Shown here piece after piece: positions 1 through 8,352 of a DNA stretch of 64,000 nucleotides. The notes under the pieces are model-generated. The model saw nothing but the letters and a program-made list of their open reading frames with translations, had not been told where the DNA came from and ran no database searches. The stretch lies in contig JAUSAZ010000097.1 in the NCBI GenBank assembly GCA_030652255.1, forward strand, positions 166,977 to 230,976, written 5' to 3'. The first letter of the stretch is position 1; each line of letters starts with the position of its first letter. Origin of the DNA: Myxococcales bacterium. GTDB taxonomy: Bacteria; Myxococcota_A; Polyangia; Polyangiales; Ga0077539. Position numbers and translations under genes: made by a program.

Positions 1-1107
1 GCCGGTGAGGTCGCCGGCCCCTTCGCCGGAGAGCTGGAGCACGTCGCCGGCGTTGAGGGTGAAGGTGCGCTCCTGGCCCGCGCGCATCGCCGGCACGCCG
101 GGGCCCGCGGAGGTGTTGCCCGTGGGGCGCACGGTGACCTCGGTGGTCTCGCCCGTGACGGCCACGATGGAGACGAAGCCGCCGACGGTCTCGCCGCTGA
201 GCGCGCTGTACACGTTGGGCCAGGTGGAGACGAGGTAGCGGCGGGTGAGCACGCCCTGCGGGAGCAGCAGCGAGGCGTCGTTGGTGAAGGAGAAGTACCC
301 CCCGGTGCGCTCGTAGGTGAGGGGGTTGAACTGGTACGCCGCGATGGGGCCGTTGCTGCGCACGTGGTACGCGCCGCCGCGCCGGATGACCGAGCTCGCC
401 GGGCTGGCCGTCGCGTCGGGGCAGGGGCTGCCGTCGGCGCGGCAGCCGCGGTTGGCGGGGTTGAGCTGCACCAGCTCGGACACCCACGGGAGGTTGATGG
501 TCTCGATGGCGCCCGGCGCGAGGTCGACCTCCCGGGGGGCCGTGAGGGCGCCGCCGGTGATGGTGGCGTGCACCTCGTAGCCCTGCGGGTTGGAGAGCAC
601 CACCGCGAAGGAGAAGCGCGGGTCGAGGGCGGTGTTGGAGGTGACCGTGGGCCAGTAGTCGCAGCCCAGGTACGAGCGGCCGGTGGAGCTCGCCGAGCAG
701 CGGTCGACGCACACGCCGCTGTTGCAGCTCTCGCCGTTGGCGGCGTTGCAGGTGGCGCCGTCGATCCACCGGGCGCCGTCGGTGCTGCAGGTCTGCACCT
801 GCTGGGGCGAGGCCGGGTTGCAGCGCGACGCGCCGGGCGTGCAGGTGCGGCAGCCGACGTTGGGCACGCACGACCCCGCGGGGGCCACGCAGGCCTGGCG
901 GTCGACGATCTGCCCCGCGGCGTCGCAGGTGTAGCGCTCGTTGCCGTTGCAATAGACCCGCCCCTGGTCGCAGGGGCCCACGGGGCCCACGTCGCCGGTG
1001 GCGCCGCCGCCGTCGCGGACGATGCGCGTGAAGCGCTGGTCGTCGGCCGAGCAGGCGGCCGTGAGGCCCAGGGCCGAGAGCGAAAGGAGGCAAAGCATCG
1101 CGCGCAT
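1..1107 (-). CDS. IgGFc-binding-like Cys-rich surface lipoprotein (3' end outside window)
   Basis: The frame is open from an ATG at 1107 to the left edge (369 codons), so the C-terminus is missing. The first 19 residues form a hydrophobic signal ending in L-T-A-A-C, giving a likely lipidated Cys19. A Cys-rich stretch follows (about residues 45-135, with units such as CNGNERYTCD). From about residue 145 the sequence resembles the N-terminal domain of IgGFc-binding-like proteins, with blocks such as YLGCDYWPTV, YQFNPL and FTNDASLLLP. These proteins are common at the surface of myxobacteria and their ligands are mostly unknown; a role in adhesion is inference. It is divergent from the amidohydrolase at 1199. 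I am fairly sure of the family and not of the function. Confidence 0.8.
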   Translation of the reverse strand, partial: MRAMLCLLSLSALGLTAACSADDQRFTRIVRDGGGATGDVGPVGPCDQGRVYCNGNERYTCDAAGQIVDRQACVAPAGSCVPNVGCRTCTPGASRCNPASPQQVQTCSTDGARWIDGATCNAANGESCNSGVCVDRCSASSTGRSYLGCDYWPTVTSNTALDPRFSFAVVLSNPQGYEVHATITGGALTAPREVDLAPGAIETINLPWVSELVQLNPANRGCRADGSPCPDATASPASSVIRRGGAYHVRSNGPIAAYQFNPLTYERTGGYFSFTNDASLLLPQGVLTRRYLVSTWPNVYSALSGETVGGFVSIVAVTGETTEVTVRPTGNTSAGPGVPAMRAGQERTFTLNAGDVLQLSGEGAGDLTG

Positions 1108-1198
1108 GGGAGGGACTTCTACCGCAGCCCGAACGCGCCCGTCCACGCGAGGGCGTTGCCCTGTGACGGCCACCACGGGCATTCTCGGGCCCGACCTC
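1108..1198. other. Divergent intergenic region
   Basis: A 91-nt gap between the divergent starts of the IgGFc-binding-like gene and the amidohydrolase. No clear -35/-10 pair stands out; if the GTG at 1163 is the true start of the amidohydrolase it is only 55 nt. Confidence 0.4.
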
Positions 1199-2542
1199 AT
1201 GGACCTGCTCCTCCGCGGCGGAACCCTCGTCACCTGCGACCCCGACGACCGCGTCACGCCCGGCGCCATGTGGATCTCCGACGGCCGCATCGCCGCGATG
1301 GGCGACGACGCCGCCGCGCAGGCGGTCGCCTCGGGCCGCTCGCTGCGGGTGCTCGACGTGGGCGGGTGCGCCGTGGTGCCCGGCTTCGTGCAGGCCCACG
1401 TGCACCTCTGCCAGACCCTCTTCCGCGGCATGGGCGACGACCTGCCGCTGCTCGCCTGGCTGCAGGAGCGCATCTGGCCGCTGGAGGCCGCCCACGACCC
1501 GCGGTCGCTGCGCGCGAGCGCCGACCTGGGCATCGCCGAGCTCATCAAGGGCGGCACCACCACCGTGCTGGACATGGGCACCGTGCGCCACCACGACGCC
1601 GTCTTCGAGGCGCTGCGCGACGCCGGGCTGCGCGCCGTCTCGGGCAAGACCATGATGGACGCCGGGGAGGGCGTTCCCCCGGGGCTGCGCGAGACCACCG
1701 CGGAGAGCCTCGCGGAGAGCGACGGGCTCTGCGCCCGCTGGCACGGCGCGGCCAACGGGCGGCTGCGCTACGCCTACTCGCCGCGCTTCATCCTGTCGTG
1801 CACCGAGCAGCTCTTCCGCGGCTGCGTCGAGCGGGCGCGGGCGCGCGGGGCGCTGATGCACACCCACGCCTCGGAGCACCCGGGCGAGCGCGACGCGGTG
1901 CGCGCGGCGCTCGGCATGGACGACGTCGACGCCCTCCACGCGTGGGGCTTCGCGGGCCCCGACGTGGTGGTCGCCCACGGGGTGCAGCTCACCCCGAGGC
2001 AGCGCCGGATGATGGGGCGCGAGCACACCCGCGTCGCCCACTGCCCGAGCGCCAACCTGAAGCTGGGCTCCGGCATCGCGCGCGTAGCGGGGATGCACCG
2101 CGCGGGCATCGTGGTGGGCATCGGCGCGGACGGCGCGCCGTGCAACAACAACCTCGACGCGCTGCACGAGATGCGGCTCGCGTCGCTGCTGGCGAAGCGC
2201 TTCGGCGACACCGGGGCGCTGCCCGCGGCGCGGGTGCTGCGCATGGCCACCATCGACGGCGCGAGGGCCCTCGGCATCGCCGACGAGGTGGGCTCCCTCG
2301 AGGTCGGCAAGCGCGCCGACGTGACGGTGATCGACCTGTCGGCGACGCACATCGAGCCCTGGGGCGCGGCCCCGGCGCGGGTCGTGTACGCGGCGCAGTC
2401 CCGGGACGTGCGCCACGTGGTGGTCGACGGGCGGGTGCTGCTGCACGACGGGCGGCTCACCACGCTGGACGAGGCGGAGGTGCGGGCGAACGCGCGGGCC
2501 GAGGCGGTGGCGGTGCGCCAGCGCGCGGGCGTCACCGGCTGA
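1199..2542 (+). CDS. Amidohydrolase, SAH/MTA (5'-deoxyadenosine) deaminase-like
   Basis: A 447-residue metal-dependent hydrolase of the amidohydrolase superfamily, closest by motif to the TrzN/MtaD/DadD deaminases that convert S-adenosylhomocysteine, methylthioadenosine or related nucleosides to inosyl products. Visible signature: H-x-H at 67/69 (FVQAHVHL), HTHASEH around 221-227, VVVAHG with His260, HCPSANLKLGSG at 281-292 and Asp311 in GIGADGAPCNNN. Together these make a complete metal and catalytic set. Start: the ATG at 1199 puts the usual LLLRGGTLVT strand at the N-terminus; a GTG at 1163 in the same frame is possible. The next gene starts 14 nt after the stop, so the two are probably cotranscribed. 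The substrate cannot be fixed from sequence; a guanine/cytosine-type deaminase or chlorohydrolase-like enzyme is the alternative. Confidence 0.88.
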   Translation: MDLLLRGGTLVTCDPDDRVTPGAMWISDGRIAAMGDDAAAQAVASGRSLRVLDVGGCAVVPGFVQAHVHLCQTLFRGMGDDLPLLAWLQERIWPLEAAHDPRSLRASADLGIAELIKGGTTTVLDMGTVRHHDAVFEALRDAGLRAVSGKTMMDAGEGVPPGLRETTAESLAESDGLCARWHGAANGRLRYAYSPRFILSCTEQLFRGCVERARARGALMHTHASEHPGERDAVRAALGMDDVDALHAWGFAGPDVVVAHGVQLTPRQRRMMGREHTRVAHCPSANLKLGSGIARVAGMHRAGIVVGIGADGAPCNNNLDALHEMRLASLLAKRFGDTGALPAARVLRMATIDGARALGIADEVGSLEVGKRADVTVIDLSATHIEPWGAAPARVVYAAQSRDVRHVVVDGRVLLHDGRLTTLDEAEVRANARAEAVAVRQRAGVTG

Positions 2543-2556
2543 GGAGAGACACGACG

Positions 2557-3339
2557 GTGTGCGAGCTGCTCGGGATGGACTGCAACACCCCCACGGACAT
2601 CTTGTTCTCGTTTACGGGCTTCTCGCAGCGCGGCGGGCGCACGGGGCCGCACGGCGACGGGTGGGGCCTGGTCTTCTACGAGGGCAAGGCGGTGCGGGCC
2701 TTCCTCGACGCCTCGCCCTGCGCCGAGAGCCCCCTCGCGAGCTTCGTGTGCAGCCACGCCATCAAGACGATGACGGCGGTGTCGCACATCCGGAAGAAGA
2801 CCCGCGGGAGGGTGAAGCTCGCCAACACGCACCCCTTCGTGCGCGAGCTCTGGGGCCGCGCCTGGGTGTTCGCCCACAACGGCACGCTGCGGGGGCAGCC
2901 GAGGGTGAAGACCGGGCGCTTCGTGCCCATCGGCGACACCGACAGCGAGCGGGCGTTCTGCGCCCTCATGAACCGCGTGGCCCGGCGATTCCCGACGGAG
3001 CCCGACGACCCCGCGACGCTGTGGTCGTACATCGCCCGGGTCGCCGGGGAGATCGGCCGGCGCGGGACCTTCAACTTCATCCTGGCCAACGGCGAGGCCC
3101 TCTTCGCGCGCTGCGACACGAAGCTGTGCTTCATCGAGCGCCGCGCCCCCTTCGGCAAGGCGACGCTCAAGGACCACGACGTGAGCGTCGACTTCGGCGC
3201 CGTCACCACGCCGCGCGACCGGGTCGCCGTGGTGGCCACCGCGCCGCTCACCGTCGACGAAGTGTGGACCCACGGCGAGCCGGGCACCCTCTGGGTGTTC
3301 CGCAAGGGGCGCCTCGCCGCCACGCTGCGCAGCGTGTAG
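2557..3339 (+). CDS. Class II glutamine amidotransferase (YafJ-like)
   Basis: A 260-residue Ntn-type glutamine amidotransferase. The start codon must be the GTG at 2557, because only then does the catalytic cysteine become residue 2 (M-C-E-L-L-G-M), exposed after Met removal as class II enzymes need. A GAGGAGAG ribosome site lies just upstream (2541-2548). The following blocks match YafJ proteins: FSFTGFSQRGG, TGPHGDGWG, ANTHPFVRELWG and FAHNG. The family hydrolyses glutamine to ammonia, but stand-alone YafJ proteins have no agreed acceptor. It probably shares a transcript with the deaminase-like gene 14 nt upstream. The gene converges on the lipoprotein ending at 3355, with 15 nt between the stops. 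Confidence 0.9.
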   Translation: MCELLGMDCNTPTDILFSFTGFSQRGGRTGPHGDGWGLVFYEGKAVRAFLDASPCAESPLASFVCSHAIKTMTAVSHIRKKTRGRVKLANTHPFVRELWGRAWVFAHNGTLRGQPRVKTGRFVPIGDTDSERAFCALMNRVARRFPTEPDDPATLWSYIARVAGEIGRRGTFNFILANGEALFARCDTKLCFIERRAPFGKATLKDHDVSVDFGAVTTPRDRVAVVATAPLTVDEVWTHGEPGTLWVFRKGRLAATLRSV

Positions 3340-3354
3340 GGCCCGAGCGGGCGC

Positions 3355-3990
3355 TCAGAAGGTCGGAGGGGGTTCGTACACGCAGCCGAAGCGGCCGTTG
3401 CGGGGCACGCAGCGCGCGATCATCCCCGGCTGCGGGGGGCAGAGCCGGGTGTGGTCCTGCGGGGCGCAGGCGTCGCCGGGGTAGGAGCACGCCCATCCGC
3501 CGGGGGTGCACTGCCGGCCGGAGATGTACTCCACGCAGCGACCCAGGCGCCCCCGGCGGCAGTCCCACTGCGTGCGGCAGGTCGCCGGCACGCAGGCGCG
3601 CTGCGGAAACGGGAGCATCTGCGTGTCCGCGCAGCGGTGCCCCGGGGGGCACTCGCCGTCGTTGCGGCAGCCCGCGCGGAGGCAGGTGTTGAGCCGGTGC
3701 GTCGCGCGCCACGCCTGCCCGTCCGGGCAGTCGCGAAACACCCGGCTGTACTGGGCCTCCATGCCCGACGTGAAGCAGTACCCGCCGGGGCACTCGGCGT
3801 CGGTGAGGCACAGGATGTCCGTGCTGGGCGGCATCGGGATCGACGACGGCGGCGGCCCGGCGTCCACCTCGCGGGGGCCGGTGTCGAGGGTCACGCCCGC
3901 GTCGATGCGCCGGACGTAGCGGCGCCGGTGCCGACGGCAGCCGAGGTCGGCGAGGAGCAGCAGGGCGATCAGGGCGAGGCGCCAGGGCAT
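3355..3990 (-). CDS. Cys-rich lipoprotein, unknown function
   Basis: A 211-residue protein with a short hydrophobic signal and a clear lipobox (L-A-D-L-G-C, Cys18), so it is predicted to be a lipoprotein. After a basic stretch and an Asp/Pro-rich linker it carries many cysteines in spaced pairs (CLTDAECPGGYC, CRNDGECPPGHRC, CRTQWDCRRG), a pattern typical of small disulfide-stabilised modules in secreted myxobacterial proteins. I recognise no catalytic motif. It lies 31 nt downstream of sdhB on the same strand and may be read through from the sdh operon, but nothing suggests a role in complex II. Confidence 0.75.
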   Translation of the reverse strand: MPWRLALIALLLLADLGCRRHRRRYVRRIDAGVTLDTGPREVDAGPPPSSIPMPPSTDILCLTDAECPGGYCFTSGMEAQYSRVFRDCPDGQAWRATHRLNTCLRAGCRNDGECPPGHRCADTQMLPFPQRACVPATCRTQWDCRRGRLGRCVEYISGRQCTPGGWACSYPGDACAPQDHTRLCPPQPGMIARCVPRNGRFGCVYEPPPTF

Positions 3991-4021
3991 CGGTGCGGGT
4001 GTGAGCGTGCGGCGCAGGCTC

Positions 4022-4780
4022 TCAGGCCTTGAGCAGCCAGCCGAAGAGGGCGCGCTTGATGGTCTCGCGGCCCATCACGGAGATGGACTCGGTGAGGGGG
4101 ATGCCCTTGGGGCAGACCTGCACGCAGTTCTGCGCCTTGCCGCACTCGGAGATGCCGCCGACGCCCATGAGGGCGTCGAGGCGCCCGCCGGCCTGCATCC
4201 GACCCGACGGGTGCATGTTGTAGAGCCGCACCAGCGAGATCACCTGCGGGCCCATGAAGTCCGAGCGGTCGTTGTAGTTGGGGCACGCCTCGACGCAGCA
4301 GCCGCAGGTCATGCAGCGCGAGAGCGGGTACATCACCTCCTGGTCTTCCTGCGCGACCTTCGGGCCCGCGCCGAGCTGGTGCGAGCCGTCGATCTCGATC
4401 CACGCCTTCACGGTGCGCAGCGCGTCGAACATCCGCTGGCGGTCGACCACCAGGTCGCGCTCGCGGGGAAACTTCGTCAGCGGCTCGAGGGTGATGGTCT
4501 CGCCGTTGGGCGAGAGCTCCTTCACGAGCGCGCTGCACGCCTGCCGCGCGCGGCCGTTGATGACCATCGTGCAGGCGCCGCAGACCTCCTCCAGGCACGA
4601 GGCCTCCCAGTTCACGGGGGTGGTGCCCCGCCCGTCGGCGGTGGTGGGGTGCTTCTGGATCTCCATCAGGCAGGAGATCACGTTCATCATCGGCTTGCGC
4701 GCGACCTTGAACTCCTCCCAGCGCGAGGCGCCGCCCGCCTCGCCGCGCTTGATCTTCAGGGTGACGGTGTCGGTGGCCAT
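4022..4780 (-). CDS. sdhB: Succinate dehydrogenase/fumarate reductase iron-sulfur subunit
   Basis: The 252-residue electron-transfer subunit of complex II, passing electrons from the flavin of SdhA through three Fe-S centres to the membrane quinone site. All ligands are visible: 2Fe-2S cysteines at 62, 67, 70 and 82 (CLEEVCGAC plus a later Cys), the 4Fe-4S/3Fe-4S pattern CMTCGCCVEACP (156-167), and a second set at 213-223 (CGKAQNCVQVCPKG). The length matches the family. Its ATG overlaps the sdhA stop as TGATG, implying translational coupling. The sequence is of the type that works with a single cytochrome b558 anchor, as found here in sdhC. It is the last sdh gene of the operon. Confidence 0.97.
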   Translation of the reverse strand: MATDTVTLKIKRGEAGGASRWEEFKVARKPMMNVISCLMEIQKHPTTADGRGTTPVNWEASCLEEVCGACTMVINGRARQACSALVKELSPNGETITLEPLTKFPRERDLVVDRQRMFDALRTVKAWIEIDGSHQLGAGPKVAQEDQEVMYPLSRCMTCGCCVEACPNYNDRSDFMGPQVISLVRLYNMHPSGRMQAGGRLDALMGVGGISECGKAQNCVQVCPKGIPLTESISVMGRETIKRALFGWLLKA

Positions 4781-6822
4781 CAGCTCACTCCATCGGGGGT
4801 GTTCGGGGAGGGGGTCGCACCCGCGACGTCCGACGGGTGCGTGGTGGCGGCGGGCTTCGTCGCCGCGGCGACCTTCCCGTAGTCACGCCGGGCGAGCGGC
4901 TCGAGCGACACGTCCACGCCCTCGTAGCTGAGCGTGGGCCCCTCGCCGTTGAAGGTGGCTAGGGTGGTCTTGAGCCATCGCGCGTCGTCGCGACCCACGG
5001 CCGCGGGGTCGTCGGGGTGCAGCTCCGGGTCGAGCGCGGGCTTGTAGTGCGCCCCGCGGCACTCCTCGCGCTCGCGCGCCCCCTTGGTGATGAGCTCGGC
5101 CAGCGCGAGCATCCCGTCGAGGTGGCGCAGGAAGACCGTCGGCTGGTTGATGGTCCCCTTCGCGCCGGGGTCGAGCGCGGCGGCCTTCTTCCAGTCGGCC
5201 TTCATGTCCTGAAGCGACGCGAGCACCCCGTCGAGCTCGGTGTTGTGGCGCTCGACGGTGACCTTCTGGAGCATCATCTCGCCCAGCTTCTCGTGCAGCT
5301 GGTAGGGGTTCACGGGGAAGTCCGCGCCGGTACGCTTCCCGAGCGCGGCGTACTCGTCCACGCGGCGCTTGTGCTCCGTCTCGAAGAGCGACGAGGAGAG
5401 GTCGAAGGCGCTCTTCGACTGGGACTCGCGCCACGTCGCCATGGCCGGTCCGGTGACCATCCCGCCGTAGATGCACGAGAGCAGGGAGTTGGCGCCGAGG
5501 CGGTTTGCGCCGTGGTACTGGTAGTCCGACTCGCCGGTGGCGTAGAGCCCGGGGATGCTCGTGGCCTGGTTGCGCGCCGAGCCCGGCTTGAGCGACCCGT
5601 CGGCGCCCTTCTCGAAGTCGACCCACAGGCCGCCCATCGAGTAGTGCACCGCGGGGAAGATCTTCATCGGGTTCTCGTAGGGGTCGGCCCCGGCGAACTT
5701 CTCGTAGATCTCCAGCACGCCTTCGAGCTTCTTGCGCACGGCGCTCTTGCCCGCCGCGGTCTTGCAGAGGTGCGTCACGTCCAGGTAGGCGGCCTGCTCC
5801 CCCTCGGCGCTGTAGCCCTCGTGGATGACCGTGCGGAAGATCTCGCGCGACGCGATGTCCCGCGGCACCAGGTTGCGGTACCTGGGATAGCGCTCTTCGA
5901 GGAAGTAGTACCGCTCGGACTCGGGGATGTCCCGGCCATGGCGGCGGTCGTTGCGGTCTCTCGGCACCCAGACGCGGCCGCCTTCGCCGCGCACGCTCTC
6001 GGAGATGAGCCGCAATTTATCGGCCGCGGGGATGGCCGTCGGGTGCACCTGGATGAACTCGCCGTTGGCGTAGATCGCGCCCTGCTTGTAGGCGATGGCG
6101 GCGGCAGCGCCGGTGTTGATGATGGAGTTGGTGCTGCGCCCGAACACCAGCCCGGGGCCGCCGGTGGCGAGGCACACCGCGTCGCCGCGGAAGGCGCGCA
6201 TCTCGCCGTTCTTGAGGTCCTGCGCGACCACGCCGCGGCACACGCCGCCGTCGTCGAGCACGAGGCCCGCGAGGTCCCAGAACTCGAACTTCCGCACCAT
6301 CTTCTCGCCCGGGACCGTGACCCCGCGCTCGTCCTCGACGTCGAGGGTCTCGTAGCGCCGCACCTGCTCGTCGAGCGCGTAGAGCAGCTGCTGCCCGGTG
6401 GTGGCGCCGGCGAAGGCCGTGCGGTGGAAGAGGGTTCCGCCGAAGCGCCGGAAGTCGAGGTTGCCCTCCGGGGTGCGGTTGAAGGGCACCCCCATCCGGT
6501 CGAGCATGAACACGATCCCCGGCGCCGCGTCTGCCATGCCCTTGCACGGGGGCTGGTTGGCGAGGAAATCCCCGCCCTTCACGGTCTCGTAGAAGTGCGT
6601 GTAGGGCGAGTCGCCCTCGCCCTTCACGTTCACCGACGCGTTGATGCCCCCTTGGGCGCACACCGAGTGCGAGCGCTTCACGGGCACCAGCGAGAGCAGG
6701 TCGACCGGCACGCCCGCCTCGCAGAGCTTGATCACGGTCATGAGCCCGCCGAGGCCGCCGCCGACGACGATCGCCCGGCGCACCTGGCCGGACTGCGTGA
6801 GGATCGAGGACTTCGCTGCCAT
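4780..6822 (-). CDS. sdhA: Succinate dehydrogenase/fumarate reductase flavoprotein subunit
   Basis: The 680-residue catalytic subunit that oxidises succinate to fumarate (or the reverse) in the TCA cycle. An N-terminal FAD-binding Rossmann motif (VVGGGLGGL, about 19-27) is followed by SHSVCAQGG, where His52 corresponds to the histidine that carries FAD covalently. Active-site blocks include HRTAFAGATTGQ, SVRGEGGRVW, VHYSMGGLWVD and GLYATGESD. The C-terminus carries a short Ala/Thr/Pro-rich tail beyond the usual end (about the last 25 residues), which is unusual. It lies between sdhC (84 nt upstream) and sdhB (1-nt overlap). Confidence 0.97.
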   Translation of the reverse strand: MAAKSSILTQSGQVRRAIVVGGGLGGLMTVIKLCEAGVPVDLLSLVPVKRSHSVCAQGGINASVNVKGEGDSPYTHFYETVKGGDFLANQPPCKGMADAAPGIVFMLDRMGVPFNRTPEGNLDFRRFGGTLFHRTAFAGATTGQQLLYALDEQVRRYETLDVEDERGVTVPGEKMVRKFEFWDLAGLVLDDGGVCRGVVAQDLKNGEMRAFRGDAVCLATGGPGLVFGRSTNSIINTGAAAAIAYKQGAIYANGEFIQVHPTAIPAADKLRLISESVRGEGGRVWVPRDRNDRRHGRDIPESERYYFLEERYPRYRNLVPRDIASREIFRTVIHEGYSAEGEQAAYLDVTHLCKTAAGKSAVRKKLEGVLEIYEKFAGADPYENPMKIFPAVHYSMGGLWVDFEKGADGSLKPGSARNQATSIPGLYATGESDYQYHGANRLGANSLLSCIYGGMVTGPAMATWRESQSKSAFDLSSSLFETEHKRRVDEYAALGKRTGADFPVNPYQLHEKLGEMMLQKVTVERHNTELDGVLASLQDMKADWKKAAALDPGAKGTINQPTVFLRHLDGMLALAELITKGAREREECRGAHYKPALDPELHPDDPAAVGRDDARWLKTTLATFNGEGPTLSYEGVDVSLEPLARRDYGKVAAATKPAATTHPSDVAGATPSPNTPDGVS

Positions 6823-6849
6823 CCGGTGCTTCCCTTCAGAGGGGGGCGA

Positions 6850-6882
6850 GCGGTGCCGTCACCGCGCGACCGGCGCGCCGGT
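6850..6882. other. Two hairpins in the sdhC-sdhA spacer
   Basis: The 84-nt spacer has GCGGTG/CACCGC (6850-6865, 4-nt loop) and the 14-bp palindrome ACCGGCGCGCCGGT (6869-6882). They could stabilise or process the sdh mRNA between the cistrons. In such G+C-rich DNA short stems arise by chance, so this is a weak call. Confidence 0.3.
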
Positions 6883-6906
6883 GCCTTGCGTGACTCGCCG
6901 CTGGGT

Positions 6907-7677
6907 TCAGGTGTTGAGGCCCACAAGGTATAGGCGCGCGCCGCCGACGTCGACCACGGCGCGCAGCATGTCGGCGTCGCGGCACCCGGCGTCGGGGTCG
7001 AAGCCCGGCCACGGGAGCACGCCGCCGCAGCGGTAGAAGAAGTGCAGCAGTGTGTCGATGCCCACGAGCCAGAGCGCGACGCCCAGCGCGGCACAGAGCA
7101 CGGCGACGCGGCGCCGGGCGCGGTCGGACGACGCCAGGCCCCAGGTCTGCGTGGCGGTGGAGAGCCCGTTGGCGAAGTGGAAGACCGACGCCGTCAGTCC
7201 GACGACGTAGAGCGCGAACATCCCGGGCGAGCCGAGCAGCAGCGCGAGGCGTTCGTAGAAGCCCTCCCAGCGCACGGTGCCGAGCGCCTTGGCGGCGCGG
7301 AGCTGCCCCAGGTGCACCACCAGGAAGGCGAAGGCCACGAGCCCGGTGGCGCGCTGCAGCAGGAAGAGCCAGTTGCGGGTGTAGCCGTAGCGCTGGACGT
7401 TGAAGCGCGCCTGCGCGGCGAGCACGAGGCCGTAGCCGGCGTGGAAGGCGAGCGGGGCGAAGATGGCCGCGACCTCGATGAGCGCGAGGGCGGGGACGCC
7501 TTGGATCTCCCCGACGGCGTGGCGGAAGGCGTCGCGGCCGCGGAGGGCCTGGAGGTTGGTCCAGAGGTGGACCACGAGGAATACCCCGATGGGTAAAACG
7601 CCGCAGAGCGAGTGGATGCGTCGGAGCAGGAAGCGCCGCGGGTCGGCGACGCCGGGCGCGGGCTCGGGTGCGTGCAT
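6907..7677 (-). CDS. sdhC: Succinate dehydrogenase cytochrome b558 membrane anchor
   Basis: A 256-residue membrane protein with about five hydrophobic helices, the single-anchor form of complex II used in Bacillus, epsilonproteobacteria and myxobacteria. Histidines suited to haem ligation sit in or next to the helices (RIHSLCG at 22, VVHLW at 37, and later AFHAGYG, VVHLGQ, VFHFANG). It anchors SdhAB and carries electrons to menaquinone or quinone. First gene of sdhCAB on the minus strand. No Shine-Dalgarno sequence is visible before the ATG; instead an 18-bp perfect palindrome ends 2 nt upstream of it. The upstream neighbour is separated by an inverted repeat that may be its terminator. Confidence 0.93.
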   Translation of the reverse strand: MHAPEPAPGVADPRRFLLRRIHSLCGVLPIGVFLVVHLWTNLQALRGRDAFRHAVGEIQGVPALALIEVAAIFAPLAFHAGYGLVLAAQARFNVQRYGYTRNWLFLLQRATGLVAFAFLVVHLGQLRAAKALGTVRWEGFYERLALLLGSPGMFALYVVGLTASVFHFANGLSTATQTWGLASSDRARRRVAVLCAALGVALWLVGIDTLLHFFYRCGGVLPWPGFDPDAGCRDADMLRAVVDVGGARLYLVGLNT

Positions 7678-7679
7678 GG

Positions 7680-7697
7680 GGGTCCGTCGACGGACCC
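7680..7697. promoter_or_regulatory. 18-bp perfect palindrome next to the sdhC start
   Basis: GGGTCCGTCGACGGACCC is a perfect palindrome of 18 bp that ends 2 nt before the sdhC ATG on the minus strand, in the place where a ribosome site would be. It could be an operator, or an RNA element that hides or replaces the ribosome site. No factor can be named from sequence. Confidence 0.45.
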
Positions 7698-7737
7698 GAC
7701 GGGTGTTAGCGGCGCGGCGCGCGAGGCGTCAAGCGCC

Positions 7738-7769
7738 ACGCAGGGGAACAGCCGTCGTCCCCCCTGCGT
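7738..7769 (-). terminator. Candidate terminator after the Ser/Thr-rich lipoprotein gene
   Basis: Inverted repeat with 9-bp arms ACGCAGGGG and CCCCTGCGT and a 14-nt loop, placed 20 nt beyond the stop of the lipoprotein gene (7789) on the minus strand. No T-run follows, as is common in very G+C-rich genomes. It would separate the lipoprotein from sdhC. Confidence 0.45.
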
Positions 7770-7788
7770 CTCCCCTACCGGTGCGCGC

Positions 7789-8352
7789 TCAGCGGTTGGT
7801 GCTGCCGCGGGTGGTGGTGCCGGTGCGCGGGCGGTTGCTCGACCCGGTGGGATTGCCCGGGCTGCTGGCGTTGGTGCCCATCGGGTCGCTGTCCGGGGTG
7901 GTCGTGACCCCCGGCGGATTCGCCGGGTTGTTCTGGTCGGGCGTCCACGAGGAGCCCGGCGTGGAGGTCCAGGGCGTCGACGAGCTGCCGGTCGAAGCGG
8001 GCGTGGCCGTGGAGTTGGGGATCGCCGGGCTGCCCATGCCCGTGCCGCCCGCGCCCTGCGCAGTGCCAGTGCCGCTGAGCCCGTTGTCGAAGCCCGCAGC
8101 CCCGTTGCCCGGCGCCACGTAGGTGCTCGATCCGGGCATGTAGTGCTGCCCGTGGCTCGTCGTGCCTGCGGGGTCGCTCGGCGAGCTGCGCACGCCGGTG
8201 CTGGTGTACCCGCCCATGCCGGTGCCGCCCGACGAAGACGATGCGCTCGCCGGGGGATAGGCGGCCGAGGGCTCGCTCTGGCTGCAAGCCGCAGTGCCCG
8301 CGAGGGCTCCAGCCACGAGAAGAACGGAAGTCAGATGAGTGCGATGGTTCAT
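7789..8352 (-). CDS. Ser/Thr/Gly/Pro-rich lipoprotein, unknown
   Basis: A 187-residue protein that starts with a signal sequence and lipobox (A-G-T-A-A-C, Cys23). The remainder is almost entirely low complexity, rich in Ser, Thr, Gly, Pro and Asn with no hydrophobic core, so it is probably an extended or disordered surface lipoprotein. A strong AGGAGG ribosome site lies 6 nt before the ATG (8359-8364), supporting real translation. No family is recognised. A 9-bp inverted repeat after its stop (7738-7769) may terminate transcription before sdhC. Confidence 0.72.
   Translation of the reverse strand: MNHRTHLTSVLLVAGALAGTAACSQSEPSAAYPPASASSSSGGTGMGGYTSTGVRSSPSDPAGTTSHGQHYMPGSSTYVAPGNGAAGFDNGLSGTGTAQGAGGTGMGSPAIPNSTATPASTGSSSTPWTSTPGSSWTPDQNNPANPPGVTTTPDSDPMGTNASSPGNPTGSSNRPRTGTTTRGSTNR

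Noticed and set aside
364..3339. Long open frame of 991 codons on the plus strand covering the first genes
   Set aside because: Only its 3' end (from 2557) matches a known family. The rest is Arg/Ala/Gly/Pro-rich translation of antisense or out-of-frame DNA, as expected where stop codons are rare.
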